Positions 6,802-15,777 of a stretch of DNA of 64,000 bases are shown in pieces. Location: positions 1 through 64,000 of the forward strand of contig NZ_JAYGIG010000009.1 of NCBI RefSeq assembly GCF_034932105.1, read 5' to 3'. Below the pieces are notes generated by a model, which saw only the letters and a list, made by a program, of their open reading frames with translations, was not told the origin of the DNA and did no database searches. Numbering within the stretch: the first letter of the stretch is position 1; every line of letters begins with the position of its first letter. Made by a program: the position numbers and the translations under genes. Source of the DNA: Leptothoe sp034932105 (GTDB lineage Bacteria; Cyanobacteriota; Cyanobacteriia; Phormidesmidales; Phormidesmidaceae).

Positions 6802-8346
6802 ATGGCATCCTATGACGTTGTCGTCATTGGCAGCGGTATCGGTGGTCTGGTGGCGGCCGGGTTGCTTGCCCGTTACGGACGGCGGGTGTTGGTGTGTGAA
6901 AGCCACACCCTACCCGGTGGTGCCGCCCACTCGTTTAAACGTCAGGGGTTTACCTTTGACTCTGGGCCGTCTTTTTACTGTGGTTTGGCGGACCCCACCT
7001 CCTGCAATCCCCTCCGGGAGGTGTTGAGCGCCCTGGGGGAGTCCGTTGCAGCGGTGGCCTACGATCCCTTAGGGCACTACCACTTTCCCGATCGCACCCT
7101 GGCTATTTACGGCGATGCTAACCATTACCAGGCATCCCTGGCGGAGATTAGCCCCCAAGCGGCCCAAGAGCTCCAAGCCCTGACGGAAAAAATGCTGGCC
7201 ATTTACCGTCCCCTAGGGGCAATTCCCACCTTGGCTCTGCGGGCCGATGGTTGGCTGTTGCCATTACTGGCCCAGCGATTTCCAAAAGCTATGGTGCAGC
7301 TGCTTCCCCAACTGCGAGGGCTAGGGCGTTCCATGGGGGACTTTGTGGATGAAACCGTCAGGGACCCATGGCTACGACAGCTGATTGATTTGGAATGCTT
7401 TTTGCTGTCTGGGATGAAGGCCCATGAGACCGTAGCGCCGGAAATGGCCTTTATGTTTGGCGAGCGGGCCACCTCGGTGATTGACTATCCGATCGGGGGT
7501 AGTGGGGCCATTGTGGAGGCCTTGGTCAGGGGGCTTAAACGGTGGGGCGGTGAGCTCCGTCTGGGGACCCATGTGGATAAAATCTGGGTTGAGCAAAACC
7601 AGGCCCAAGGCATTGTTTTGCAAACGGGGGAGCACATCCGCGCTGATCAGGTAATTTCCAACGCCACCCTGTGGGACACCTGTAATCATCTGCTAGACGA
7701 GGCGGATCTACCGCAAAAGTATCGCCAAAAGTTTTTGTCAACGCCAGCAGTAGACAGTTTTATGCACCTCCATCTGGGCATTCGTGCTGAGGGTTTGGAG
7801 GATTTAACCATTCACCATGTGGTGGTGCACGACCGGGAGCAGGACATCACCGCTCCTGGCAACACCTGCATGATTTCGATTCCGTCGGTGCTCGATCCAT
7901 CCTTAGCCCCTGTCGGTCACCATGTGGTCCACGCTTATACCCTGGAACCCTATGCAGGCTGGCAGAGGGATGGGGACTATGGGGAGAAAAAAGCAGCTAA
8001 GGCCCAGCCGCTGCTGCGGGCGTTACAGCGGGTGGTGCCGGATATTTGCGATCGCATCACCCTCCAACTCATTGGCACCCCCCTCACCCACCAGCGCTTT
8101 CTCCGCCGTCACCAAGGCACCTATGGTCCTGCTATCGCCGCGGGCCAAGGCCTTTTCCCCGGCTGTCGCACCCCCATTAAGGGGCTGTATCGAGTTGGCG
8201 ATAGCACCCTTCCCGGCATCGGTGTTCCCGCCGTTGCGGCCTCCGGCATTCTCTGTGCCAACAGCCTAGTAAGTCCCAGGGAAGCGGCGGCCTTACTCGA
8301 CTTGCAGACGTGTAAAACGCCCCTGAACGCTTCTGAACGCCCCTGA
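6802..8346 (+). CDS. FAD-dependent oxidoreductase, carotenoid desaturase/isomerase family
   Basis: The 514-aa flavoprotein begins with the FAD-binding motif VVIGSGIGGLVAAGLLA (residues 8-24) followed by CESHTLPGGAAHSF. It ends with the family's C-terminal dinucleotide motif YRVGDSTLPGIGVPAVAASG. This is the CrtI/CrtISO superfamily, which includes phytoene desaturase, carotene cis-trans isomerase and the plant and cyanobacterial relatives often annotated only as NAD(P)/FAD-dependent oxidoreductase. The sequence is close in style to CrtISO-like proteins, but substrate cannot be decided here. The last 15 residues (KTPLNASERP) are an apparent unstructured addition. Confidence 0.85.
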   Translation: MASYDVVVIGSGIGGLVAAGLLARYGRRVLVCESHTLPGGAAHSFKRQGFTFDSGPSFYCGLADPTSCNPLREVLSALGESVAAVAYDPLGHYHFPDRTLAIYGDANHYQASLAEISPQAAQELQALTEKMLAIYRPLGAIPTLALRADGWLLPLLAQRFPKAMVQLLPQLRGLGRSMGDFVDETVRDPWLRQLIDLECFLLSGMKAHETVAPEMAFMFGERATSVIDYPIGGSGAIVEALVRGLKRWGGELRLGTHVDKIWVEQNQAQGIVLQTGEHIRADQVISNATLWDTCNHLLDEADLPQKYRQKFLSTPAVDSFMHLHLGIRAEGLEDLTIHHVVVHDREQDITAPGNTCMISIPSVLDPSLAPVGHHVVHAYTLEPYAGWQRDGDYGEKKAAKAQPLLRALQRVVPDICDRITLQLIGTPLTHQRFLRRHQGTYGPAIAAGQGLFPGCRTPIKGLYRVGDSTLPGIGVPAVAASGILCANSLVSPREAAALLDLQTCKTPLNASERP

Positions 8347-8353
8347 CACTCCC

Positions 8354-10270
8354 TTAAATCCAAGGCAATCCCATCGGCCAATAAAGCACCGTAATCGACA
8401 CCTGTTCTTGGCGTAGATAGGCCATCATCCGACGCTGCACACTGCCCACGGACTTCCTCGCCTCAAAGGTACTCAAATGAGCCCAGGACTTCAGGGTTTC
8501 ACCCCCCGATCGCGCCTGGTCGGGGGCCACCGTTCTCAGCCAGCCCAGCACACTGTCCGGTAGGGTTTGAGTCATGCGTAGGGGCAATGGACCGGTAGAA
8601 AAACTTTGGGCATAGGCCGGTTGCAAAAAGACGCGGTAGGTCTCTGCCTGCTCGGTCTGTTGCATCGCCACGCTTAGGGCCAACGCTTTCAAATACTCGC
8701 GTAGCTGGGTGGTTTGCTCTCCCGATAGCTCTGGCATAAAGGGAACCTGGGTGAGGGCTTCATTCACATTGTCAGGATCCCCCACACTGAGGTGGGTGCC
8801 CCCAATCACGGCCACTAAATGGTGGTCAGGTCCCTGCAGCTGGTGGAACGGACCTAGTTGCTGTGCCAGGGTGGGCGTCACCCCATCCTTAGTCCCCGTC
8901 AAAATGATGCTAGGCACTGCCACATCCGCCAGCCCTTGACGACCAAACAATCGCCCCACCAATGGATTCATCGCTATCACTTGGACAATTCGCTCATCCC
9001 TCAGGTCCGCTGTCACCTCCGGCAGGTCCACCGCCGCACACTGTAGCCAATCCGCTGGCGATAGCCCCACGGGCGTCAGGCTGTCACAAAAAGGCGGCAG
9101 TGCCGATAGATCGAGCTGGGCACCGGCCAAGGCGAACCCGGTATATCCCCCCAGGGAATGGCCGATCAGCACCACCCGTTCTGGGTCAAATTTCCCCCCT
9201 AACGTGGGGGATGCTTTTTCCATCCAGGTCAGCCGGTCCAGCACATAGGTGACATCCCGGGGCCGATCTAGAAACTCACTGGCTGGCAGGATGCGGCTAG
9301 GTTCCTCTAGGGCCGCCGGATCAATTGGCGTATTATTCAGCGCATCCACGTTACTCCCCACATGCTCTAGGGCTACGACGGTCAGCCCGTGGGAAGCCAA
9401 ATGTTGGCCGACATAGGTTAGAAAACGCCGATCGGCTGCGAATCCATGGGAAAGCACCACCAATGGCGCATCTTCCACCACTGCCTGATCGGGCACATAC
9501 ACATCAACGGGAATCAACCGGTCGCGAGCCCGATCCACAAATTTAAACGAGCGCTCGGTTACGGCTATTGTCCCCTGCACAGTGGGGTCAAGGTCGTTGG
9601 GTAAATCAATATCATCGCTCACCAGCAGTTCTTGCTCAAGCACCGTGCTCAGGGCATCTCCCTCTAACCGCGATAGATTGAGCTGGGATACCAGCGCTAA
9701 GGCTGCCGTTAGATCCACATCCAACGTCTCCTGGGGCACCGCTCGCAAGATCCCCAGCACGTTTAAACCAGCGGTCTGCTTTGCTGCCAGGCGAATGGCT
9801 CCCCGAATTTGCTCCACGGTGAGGTCAGGGGCGACCCTGGCTAAGGAATCTAACAGGAGCTCCCCGTTGGGTGAAGCCAAAATATCTGCCACCATGCGAT
9901 CGGCCATGACTGGGTCAAGGGTCACCCGATCGTTGAGCATTGCCTGAATTTCAGGGGTCAATAGCCCCCGGTAAATCCCTAGGCGGGAGGGTACCTGTCC
10001 GGTTTTAGCGAATTCTTCCAGATCGCTCACATAGAGCGTTTGTCTGATCGGTCCCACTTGGATGTTGATCCGCTCTGCGGCTTCCACCGATCCCCCCGTC
10101 ATTCCTCCCAAGGCCACCGCACTGATCGCCGCCACCAGCCGCCATCGATTCAACCCCAAGGGTTTTAATCCCCATGACTTCAAACCATTGACCAACGGTC
10201 CAAACGGTTGAGCAGGAACAAACTGGGCCAGCCGAGGCAGTCGAGATGCCATAGGAGCAAGATGAAACAT
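8354..10270 (-). CDS. Secreted alpha/beta hydrolase with DUF1400 domain
   Basis: The protein has an N-terminal hydrophobic segment (VAAISAVALGGMTGG) ending in a likely signal cleavage region, a DUF1400 domain (roughly 150 residues starting at RINIQVGPI) and a C-terminal platelet-activating-factor acetylhydrolase/chlorophyllase-like alpha/beta hydrolase. The hydrolase has an oxyanion motif LSHGFAADRRF and a nucleophile elbow IGHSLGGYTG. DUF1400 fused to this hydrolase is a cyanobacterial arrangement; lipase or esterase activity is presumed. I chose the ATG at 10270 (638 aa); the frame is also open from 10330 and has another ATG at 10252. The gene stands alone. Confidence 0.82.
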   Translation of the reverse strand: MFHLAPMASRLPRLAQFVPAQPFGPLVNGLKSWGLKPLGLNRWRLVAAISAVALGGMTGGSVEAAERINIQVGPIRQTLYVSDLEEFAKTGQVPSRLGIYRGLLTPEIQAMLNDRVTLDPVMADRMVADILASPNGELLLDSLARVAPDLTVEQIRGAIRLAAKQTAGLNVLGILRAVPQETLDVDLTAALALVSQLNLSRLEGDALSTVLEQELLVSDDIDLPNDLDPTVQGTIAVTERSFKFVDRARDRLIPVDVYVPDQAVVEDAPLVVLSHGFAADRRFLTYVGQHLASHGLTVVALEHVGSNVDALNNTPIDPAALEEPSRILPASEFLDRPRDVTYVLDRLTWMEKASPTLGGKFDPERVVLIGHSLGGYTGFALAGAQLDLSALPPFCDSLTPVGLSPADWLQCAAVDLPEVTADLRDERIVQVIAMNPLVGRLFGRQGLADVAVPSIILTGTKDGVTPTLAQQLGPFHQLQGPDHHLVAVIGGTHLSVGDPDNVNEALTQVPFMPELSGEQTTQLREYLKALALSVAMQQTEQAETYRVFLQPAYAQSFSTGPLPLRMTQTLPDSVLGWLRTVAPDQARSGGETLKSWAHLSTFEARKSVGSVQRRMMAYLRQEQVSITVLYWPMGLPWI

Positions 10271-10758
10271 AGTGAATCGGATCTGGGTAAGCGGACGATT
10301 TGCCAGTAAGCTGTCACCCCAAGTCCCCAAGTCTTACGGTCAGCCATAAAATCGTCAGAATCATCTCTAACATAGCAATCAAAATTAGACATGATCGGCT
10401 ACATTGATTGCCTTGACAAAACTAGATTAGGCTCACCCTAGGGTTTGACTAATTAGTTAATTCAGGCAGATGCCTGGGATGCCGGACATCCCAGGGCTGC
10501 TTTAGGGACCAAGGGGCAGATGAGGTCCTGACTCTGATGGATTCCATATCTGACTTTAGAATGACCACCCAAACTCCCATTGGCATCATGGGGTCAGGAA
10601 ATCATGGACTAGTAGCTGGGCTATAGCTTCCCCAGTTTTCTAATCAAGTCTGCTCAAACGGAGAATCCATAGGGGACAGCAGGGTTCAACTTGGACGTGT
10701 TTGAGCGCACAGATGATGTTGTAAATGTTTGTGTCGAATGTCCCATGGCAGCCATAGC
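10271..10758. other. Spacer with one strong hairpin
   Basis: No convincing gene. A perfect 9-bp stem CCTGGGATG/CATCCCAGG with a five-base loop lies at 10473-10495, extended by GCAG/CTGC outside it. It has no T-run, so it is either a factor-assisted terminator or a structured repeat. The region should also hold the divergent promoter for the hydrolase gene. Confidence 0.5.
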
Positions 10759-11823
10759 CTAATCTGCGAGGTTTCGCTTAAAATCCGTCTGAAACCCTTG
10801 ACGCTGTAACAACCTTCTCCGTCGCTGTCGGGCTAATGCTTGGAGGTCTACGTTGCGATCCGTTTCATCGACAATTTCACCAATGAGCACTTCTAGTACA
10901 TCTTCTAGGGTGACTACTCCCGATACGCCCCCGTATTCATCCACCACAATCATCAGATGCTCACGGGCTGTTTGAAAGGTTTTTAAAAGTTTGTCGGCTC
11001 GTCCGGTGGCTGGGATGTATCTGGCTTGACGCATGCAGCTGGTGACCGGATCTTGTCCCCGACCCTGGACTAGGGCTGCTAAGAGCTCCGCCTTCAGCGC
11101 CACACCCATCACATCATCCAGCTCATTGCCGGTGACAATAATGCGGCTATGCTGCGACTGCATAATTGCTTGCTGAGCCGATTCTAAGGACTGATTGCCC
11201 TCAATGGAGGTAATGGCTACCCGTGGCGTCATGATGTCTTCTGCGGCGATGTCGTTCATCCGAAAGACCTTGTGGATCATTTCGGCTTCATCATCTTCGA
11301 TCAGCCCCTCTTGATAGCCCAACATCGCCAATAGCTTGATTTCTGCTTCATTGGTTACGGGACGTTGAGTTCCCTGTACCAGGGGTGCCGTCAGCTTTTC
11401 TAGGGTTAAAATAATCGGCGTCATTAGCCAGGCCAGGCTGCGCACTGGAATCGCCATCAGTGGTCCCAACTGTTCGGCGTAGCGTTCACCAATGGTTTTG
11501 GGCAGAATTTCGCCAAATAGAATGATCAAAAAGGTCATCAGGCCAGAAAAAATTCCCAGCATGACGTTGCCAAACAAGTTTGCGGCTAGGCGGCTGACTA
11601 CGAAGCTGCCGCAGATGTTGAAGACGTTATTGAGGATAACAACGGTGGCAATGGGTCGGTTGATTTTTTCCCGAATGGCTAATAAAGCAACATTGGCTGG
11701 ATGACGATTTTGGGCTAGTTGTCGGGCTTTGAGCAGGGGAATAGACAGCAGCGCCACTTCAGTAGCAGAACAAAGAGCGGAACCGATTAAAACGATCAAA
11801 ACTGCGATCGCAAGTTGAGCCAT
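10759..11823 (-). CDS. CNNM/DUF21 transmembrane protein with CBS pair
   Basis: The protein of about 354 residues has an N-terminal DUF21 transmembrane domain (three to four spans, starting LAIAVLIVLIGSALCSATEVALLS) and a cytoplasmic CBS-domain pair (EDIMTPRVAITSIEG and ...MIVVDEYGGVSGVVTLEDVLEVLIGEIVDE). Relatives include the CNNM/CorB Mg2+ exporters, and it was long mis-labelled hemolysin. It lacks the CorC/HlyC domain that ends many family members and stops in an Arg-rich tail (RQRRRRLLQRQ). ATG at 11823 (MAQLAIAV) is preferred; the frame is open to 11850. Divergent from the ABC ATPase gene. Confidence 0.85.
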   Translation of the reverse strand: MAQLAIAVLIVLIGSALCSATEVALLSIPLLKARQLAQNRHPANVALLAIREKINRPIATVVILNNVFNICGSFVVSRLAANLFGNVMLGIFSGLMTFLIILFGEILPKTIGERYAEQLGPLMAIPVRSLAWLMTPIILTLEKLTAPLVQGTQRPVTNEAEIKLLAMLGYQEGLIEDDEAEMIHKVFRMNDIAAEDIMTPRVAITSIEGNQSLESAQQAIMQSQHSRIIVTGNELDDVMGVALKAELLAALVQGRGQDPVTSCMRQARYIPATGRADKLLKTFQTAREHLMIVVDEYGGVSGVVTLEDVLEVLIGEIVDETDRNVDLQALARQRRRRLLQRQGFQTDFKRNLAD

Positions 11824-11850
11824 GATGGGAGTAGAGACAACATTCAACAA

Positions 11851-12182
11851 TCAGTGGCGAAGGATTGCTATGATTCTGGCTAACTAAGCCCACACAGTCG
11901 CCATATAGGATTCAGACCCGCAAAAATGGGTGTTTTTGCTAAAGCAGTGGCTATTCCAACATACTGATCCTTTGCACCATCTCACTAGGGCAGATTTGCC
12001 GAAGTCCCAGTGTCTAACTCTAAATCAATCTAAATTAAATAATAGTTGCCTTCTCCCAAATAGATACACAGACAACCCCAGGTTTTCTGACCTAGCCGAT
12101 AATTAAGGTTGCATCTCGATCCGCTGCCATCTCCAATGTTTGACCCCATCCGATCTCACCCCCTAGCCCTACTTAATCATCT
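11851..12182. other. Divergent intergenic region
   Basis: No gene is seen. It holds the start regions of the CNNM-like gene (minus) and the ABC ATPase gene (plus). A small hairpin, GCAAAAA with TTTTTGC around a six-base loop, lies at 11920-11939. The stretch 12020-12060 is AT-rich and probably promoter-bearing, but no confident -35/-10 pair was found. Confidence 0.4.
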
Positions 12183-14081
12183 ATGAGCGCAACCATCCTC
12201 GATGTTCGCAACCTAAAGGTCGAATTCGACACCGCCAACGGCGTGATCAAAGCGGTTGATGGCATTTCCTTTCAGGTGAAACGGGGTCGCACCCTGGGCA
12301 TTGTGGGGGAGTCTGGCTCGGGTAAATCCGTCACCTCCCTATCGCTCATGGGGTTAGTCCCCAACCCACCGGGGCGGATTACCCAGGGGGAAATTCTTTT
12401 CTCAGAACAAGCTGGCACTGCCCCGGTCGATTTATGTCAGGTCTCCCCCAAACAGCTCCAGAGCTACCGGGGGGAAAAAATTGCCATGATTTTCCAGGAA
12501 CCCATGAGTTCCTTAAATCCGGTTTATACCTGCGGCTTTCAACTGATTGAGGCGATTCAGCAGCACCAGCCCCTGACCCAAGCCGAGGCAGAAAAGCAGG
12601 CCATGGCTAGTCTTCAGGAGGTCAAACTCCTGCCCAGCGATGAGGAGCTGAGTACCCTGGTAGCTAGGGAGCAGCAGATTAGCGATCGCAACGCCATTAT
12701 CCGCGCTGTCCAGGAACGCAAAAAAGCCATCCTCAAGCGCTATCCCCATCAACTCTCCGGCGGTCAGCTACAGCGGGTGATGATCGCCATGGCCATCGCC
12801 TGCAATCCCTCCCTCCTGATTGCCGATGAACCCACCACCGCCCTGGATGTGACCGTCCAGGCTCGCATTTTAGACCTGCTGCGAGACCTGCGGGATCGAC
12901 GCTCCATGTCCATGATTTTCATCACCCACGATCTAGGCACCATTGCCGAAATTGCCGACGATGTCGCCGTCATGTATCGCGGCAAAATCGTCGAATATGG
13001 TGCCGTAGATCAAATTTTTGACCGACCAGAACATCCCTACACCAAAGGGCTATTGGCCTGTCGTCCCCGGCCCGATCAGCGCTTACGTAAGCTGCCCACC
13101 GTAGCTGACTATATGCAAGTGCAAGAGGAACCCGATGGCGAAATCAAAATCTTTTCCCGTCATTTTGACTCCGACGAAGCTAATAAACTCACCGCAGAAG
13201 TCAGCCCTGACGAAACCGCTAACCGATTAGCCCAAATCAGCGGTGACACCCCCTTAATCACCGTACAAAATCTCAAGGTCGGCTATCCCGTCAAGGGCGT
13301 CTTTGGCCAAACTACTCGCACCTTTTTGGCCGTAGATGATGTGTCCTTTGATGTGTACAAAGGCGAAACCTTTGGCCTCGTTGGCGAATCGGGCTGTGGT
13401 AAAACCACCCTGGGGCGTGCCCTGTTAAGGCTGGTAGAGCCCATGGCTGGAAATATTTTCTTCGAAGGTTGCAATATTCGCCAGCTAGCCAAGGGAGATA
13501 TGCGCAAGCTCCGGCGCGAGATGCAGGTGATTTTCCAAGATCCCTTTAGCTCTCTTGACCCCCGCATGAGCATTGGCAAAGCCATTGCGGAACCATTAAA
13601 GATTCATCGGGTGATCCGCAGCCGTCGCAACCTGAACGAACGGGTTGCCTACCTGCTGGAGCGGGTGGATATTGATCCAGGTTGTGTCAACCGGTTTCCC
13701 CATGAGTTTTCCGGTGGGCAGCGCCAGCGGATCTGCATTGCCCGGGCCCTAGCCCTCAACCCTAAATTTATTATTTGCGATGAGTCGGTCTCTGCCCTAG
13801 ATGTGTCCGTGCAGGCCCAAGTCCTCAACCTACTCAAAGAGCTGCAGGCAGAGTTTGGCCTCACCTACGTATTTATTTCCCATGACCTCGGGGTGGTGAA
13901 ATTCATGAGCGATCGCATCATGGTGATGAACCAGGGGCGCGTGGAAGAAATCGGTCCCGCCGATGAAATTTATAACCATCCCCAGCAGGCATATACTAAG
14001 CAGCTGATTTCTGCTATTCCCGCTGGCACCCTGGAGCGGATTCAGGAATTACAGGTGGCCAGGGGTGCGATCGCATCCTAA
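12183..14081 (+). CDS. Fused double ATPase of peptide/nickel-type ABC importer
   Basis: The 632-aa protein contains two complete ABC ATPase domains of the DppD/OppD and DppF/OppF kinds in one chain, like GsiA (YliA). Domain 1 has Walker A GESGSGKS (residues 42-49), signature LSGGQ and LLIADEPTTALD. Domain 2 has GESGCGKT (401-408), FSGGQRQR and IICDESVSALD. Each domain ends with the oligopeptide family's C-terminal stretch (HPYTKGLLACRP, QQAYTKQLISAIP). Domain 1 has an extra helical insert before its signature (about residues 148-186, PSDEELSTLVAREQQ). No permease or binding-protein gene is nearby, so its partners must be encoded elsewhere. Confidence 0.92.
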   Translation: MSATILDVRNLKVEFDTANGVIKAVDGISFQVKRGRTLGIVGESGSGKSVTSLSLMGLVPNPPGRITQGEILFSEQAGTAPVDLCQVSPKQLQSYRGEKIAMIFQEPMSSLNPVYTCGFQLIEAIQQHQPLTQAEAEKQAMASLQEVKLLPSDEELSTLVAREQQISDRNAIIRAVQERKKAILKRYPHQLSGGQLQRVMIAMAIACNPSLLIADEPTTALDVTVQARILDLLRDLRDRRSMSMIFITHDLGTIAEIADDVAVMYRGKIVEYGAVDQIFDRPEHPYTKGLLACRPRPDQRLRKLPTVADYMQVQEEPDGEIKIFSRHFDSDEANKLTAEVSPDETANRLAQISGDTPLITVQNLKVGYPVKGVFGQTTRTFLAVDDVSFDVYKGETFGLVGESGCGKTTLGRALLRLVEPMAGNIFFEGCNIRQLAKGDMRKLRREMQVIFQDPFSSLDPRMSIGKAIAEPLKIHRVIRSRRNLNERVAYLLERVDIDPGCVNRFPHEFSGGQRQRICIARALALNPKFIICDESVSALDVSVQAQVLNLLKELQAEFGLTYVFISHDLGVVKFMSDRIMVMNQGRVEEIGPADEIYNHPQQAYTKQLISAIPAGTLERIQELQVARGAIAS

Positions 14082-14176
14082 CCTCCATGCCATGCCCCCC
14101 GTCTTGAATGATGCCAGCGTCAGCAACGGGCCCGGGTCCACCGGGCGACTCTGCCCAAAGCGGAGGCAATCAAGGC

Positions 14177-15514
14177 TTAAAATCTTATGAAAATATAAAT
14201 CGCGACCACAATTAACTGCACGGCGGTAACCGGAATGCTGTACTTCAAAAAATGCTGGAATGAAATACTCTGACCGTGCTGCTCGGCGATGCCAGCTGCC
14301 ACAATGTTGGACGAGGCTCCTACCAGGGTGCCATTGCCGCCGAGGGTAGCGCCATACATCATGGCGTAGAAGAGGGGCAGAACTTCGGGAGGAAACTCTC
14401 CAGTAAAGGTCGGACTTAACACCTCTGGCCCCACCACCAGTCCGGTGGTAACCAGATACTGCTTGAGCAGCGGTACCATGGCCACTACCAACGGAATATT
14501 TGGCACAAAGCTGGAGAGCAGTCCAATCACAAAAACCATCACAATGGCTCCGAGCATAATGTTCTTGCCAATTAAAACAGCCAGGAGTTGAGAGAGCTGA
14601 CCAATGACTCCTGTTTTTTCTAACCCGCCAATGAGGACAAAGGTGCACATAAAGAAGATGAGGGTACTCCAATCGACATCTTGGAGAATGTTGTGCACGG
14701 TGTCGAGTTTACTCTGATGGGCGATCAGTAAGGCCAGTGCCGCACCCATTAATGCAGCCTTAGCAGGGGTAATCGGCACGGGGAAAAGTTCACCCACTAC
14801 AAAGCAAGTCAGCATCAGTGCAATCACTACACCCCCCAGGGCGAGAACAGTGGGCCGGTGGATTTTGGGGTGGGGTAATACTGTGAGGTCTGTTATTCGC
14901 CATTTCCAAATATCGCGGAAGAGAATGGGCAGCAGCACTAAGATGGCTGCGATCGCAACGACACCCCCTAGGCTCAACTTCTGCAAATAGTCGATAAAAC
15001 TTATGTTGATCGCGTCGCCAACAATAAAGGTAGCCGGGTCACCCACCAGGGTCAGCAGACCAGCGCTGTTAGCCACAAATACCAATAGAACGAGCAGTGG
15101 CACGCAATCGACCTCAAGTTCTGAAGCAATGGTGGGCATCAACGGTGCCAATAGCATCACTGTTGTCGCATTTGGTAAAATTGCGCAAATGGGAGCTGTA
15201 ATGGCAACAATCCCCAATAGCAGGCGTTTACCTTCTCCGTTTGCCATTATCACCATTTGAGTGGCGAGATATTCAAAAACGTGGGTAGATTCAAAAGCAC
15301 GTACTAGCACCATCACGCCAAAAAAAAGTGCCAGCGTAGGGTAGCCGTTGCCGATGTAGTTCATTGCCTCTGTAAGAGACATGATGTGGGAAAAGACTAA
15401 TACCAGTGCGCCTAAAAGAGCGGCAACCGTTAACTGTATCCATTCGGTCATGATCGCCAAAATCACTATGACGAAGGTGATTGAGGCCACTAAAGCTTGC
15501 CAAGTTTCTACCAT
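14177..15514 (-). CDS. SLC13/ArsB-type anion or Na+-coupled permease
   Basis: The 445-aa membrane protein has about eleven hydrophobic segments arranged as two inverted halves, with paired motifs LPNATTVMLLAPLMP near residue 115 and FVPNIPLVVAMVPLLKQ and GATLGGNGTLVGASSN in the second half. This is the ion-transporter superfamily that includes ArsB, NhaD and the SLC13 carboxylate and sulfate carriers. The motifs fit the ArsB/P-protein branch, but the substrate is not readable. Start taken at MVETWQAL (ATG 15514); the frame is open to 15598 but the extra residues look non-coding. The gene is monocistronic. Confidence 0.85.
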   Translation of the reverse strand: MVETWQALVASITFVIVILAIMTEWIQLTVAALLGALVLVFSHIMSLTEAMNYIGNGYPTLALFFGVMVLVRAFESTHVFEYLATQMVIMANGEGKRLLLGIVAITAPICAILPNATTVMLLAPLMPTIASELEVDCVPLLVLLVFVANSAGLLTLVGDPATFIVGDAINISFIDYLQKLSLGGVVAIAAILVLLPILFRDIWKWRITDLTVLPHPKIHRPTVLALGGVVIALMLTCFVVGELFPVPITPAKAALMGAALALLIAHQSKLDTVHNILQDVDWSTLIFFMCTFVLIGGLEKTGVIGQLSQLLAVLIGKNIMLGAIVMVFVIGLLSSFVPNIPLVVAMVPLLKQYLVTTGLVVGPEVLSPTFTGEFPPEVLPLFYAMMYGATLGGNGTLVGASSNIVAAGIAEQHGQSISFQHFLKYSIPVTAVQLIVVAIYIFIRF

Positions 15515-15777
15515 GGTGGATCTGAACCCTGTAAGAGAATTAGAATTTGTACAAAATTGGCAAAAGTGATGTGTTGGGAAGCGGTAATAGGCGATCAAAC
15601 GCGTAAATTAGCACACCTAACCCATTGTCATGATTAAGGCATACTTGATCAACCAACTCGTCCAATTTTGGGATTTGATCAATCAGCGGGAGCCATCATA
15701 GGTACCCTTGGGGGGTACTATGGTCAATCTCAAGGACACGATAAACTGAGACCAACCAATCTGCATGAATATGCTCC

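Noticed and set aside
10180..10392. 70-codon minus-strand frame upstream of the DUF1400 hydrolase
   Set aside because: It overlaps the hydrolase N-terminus in another frame and has no family signal.
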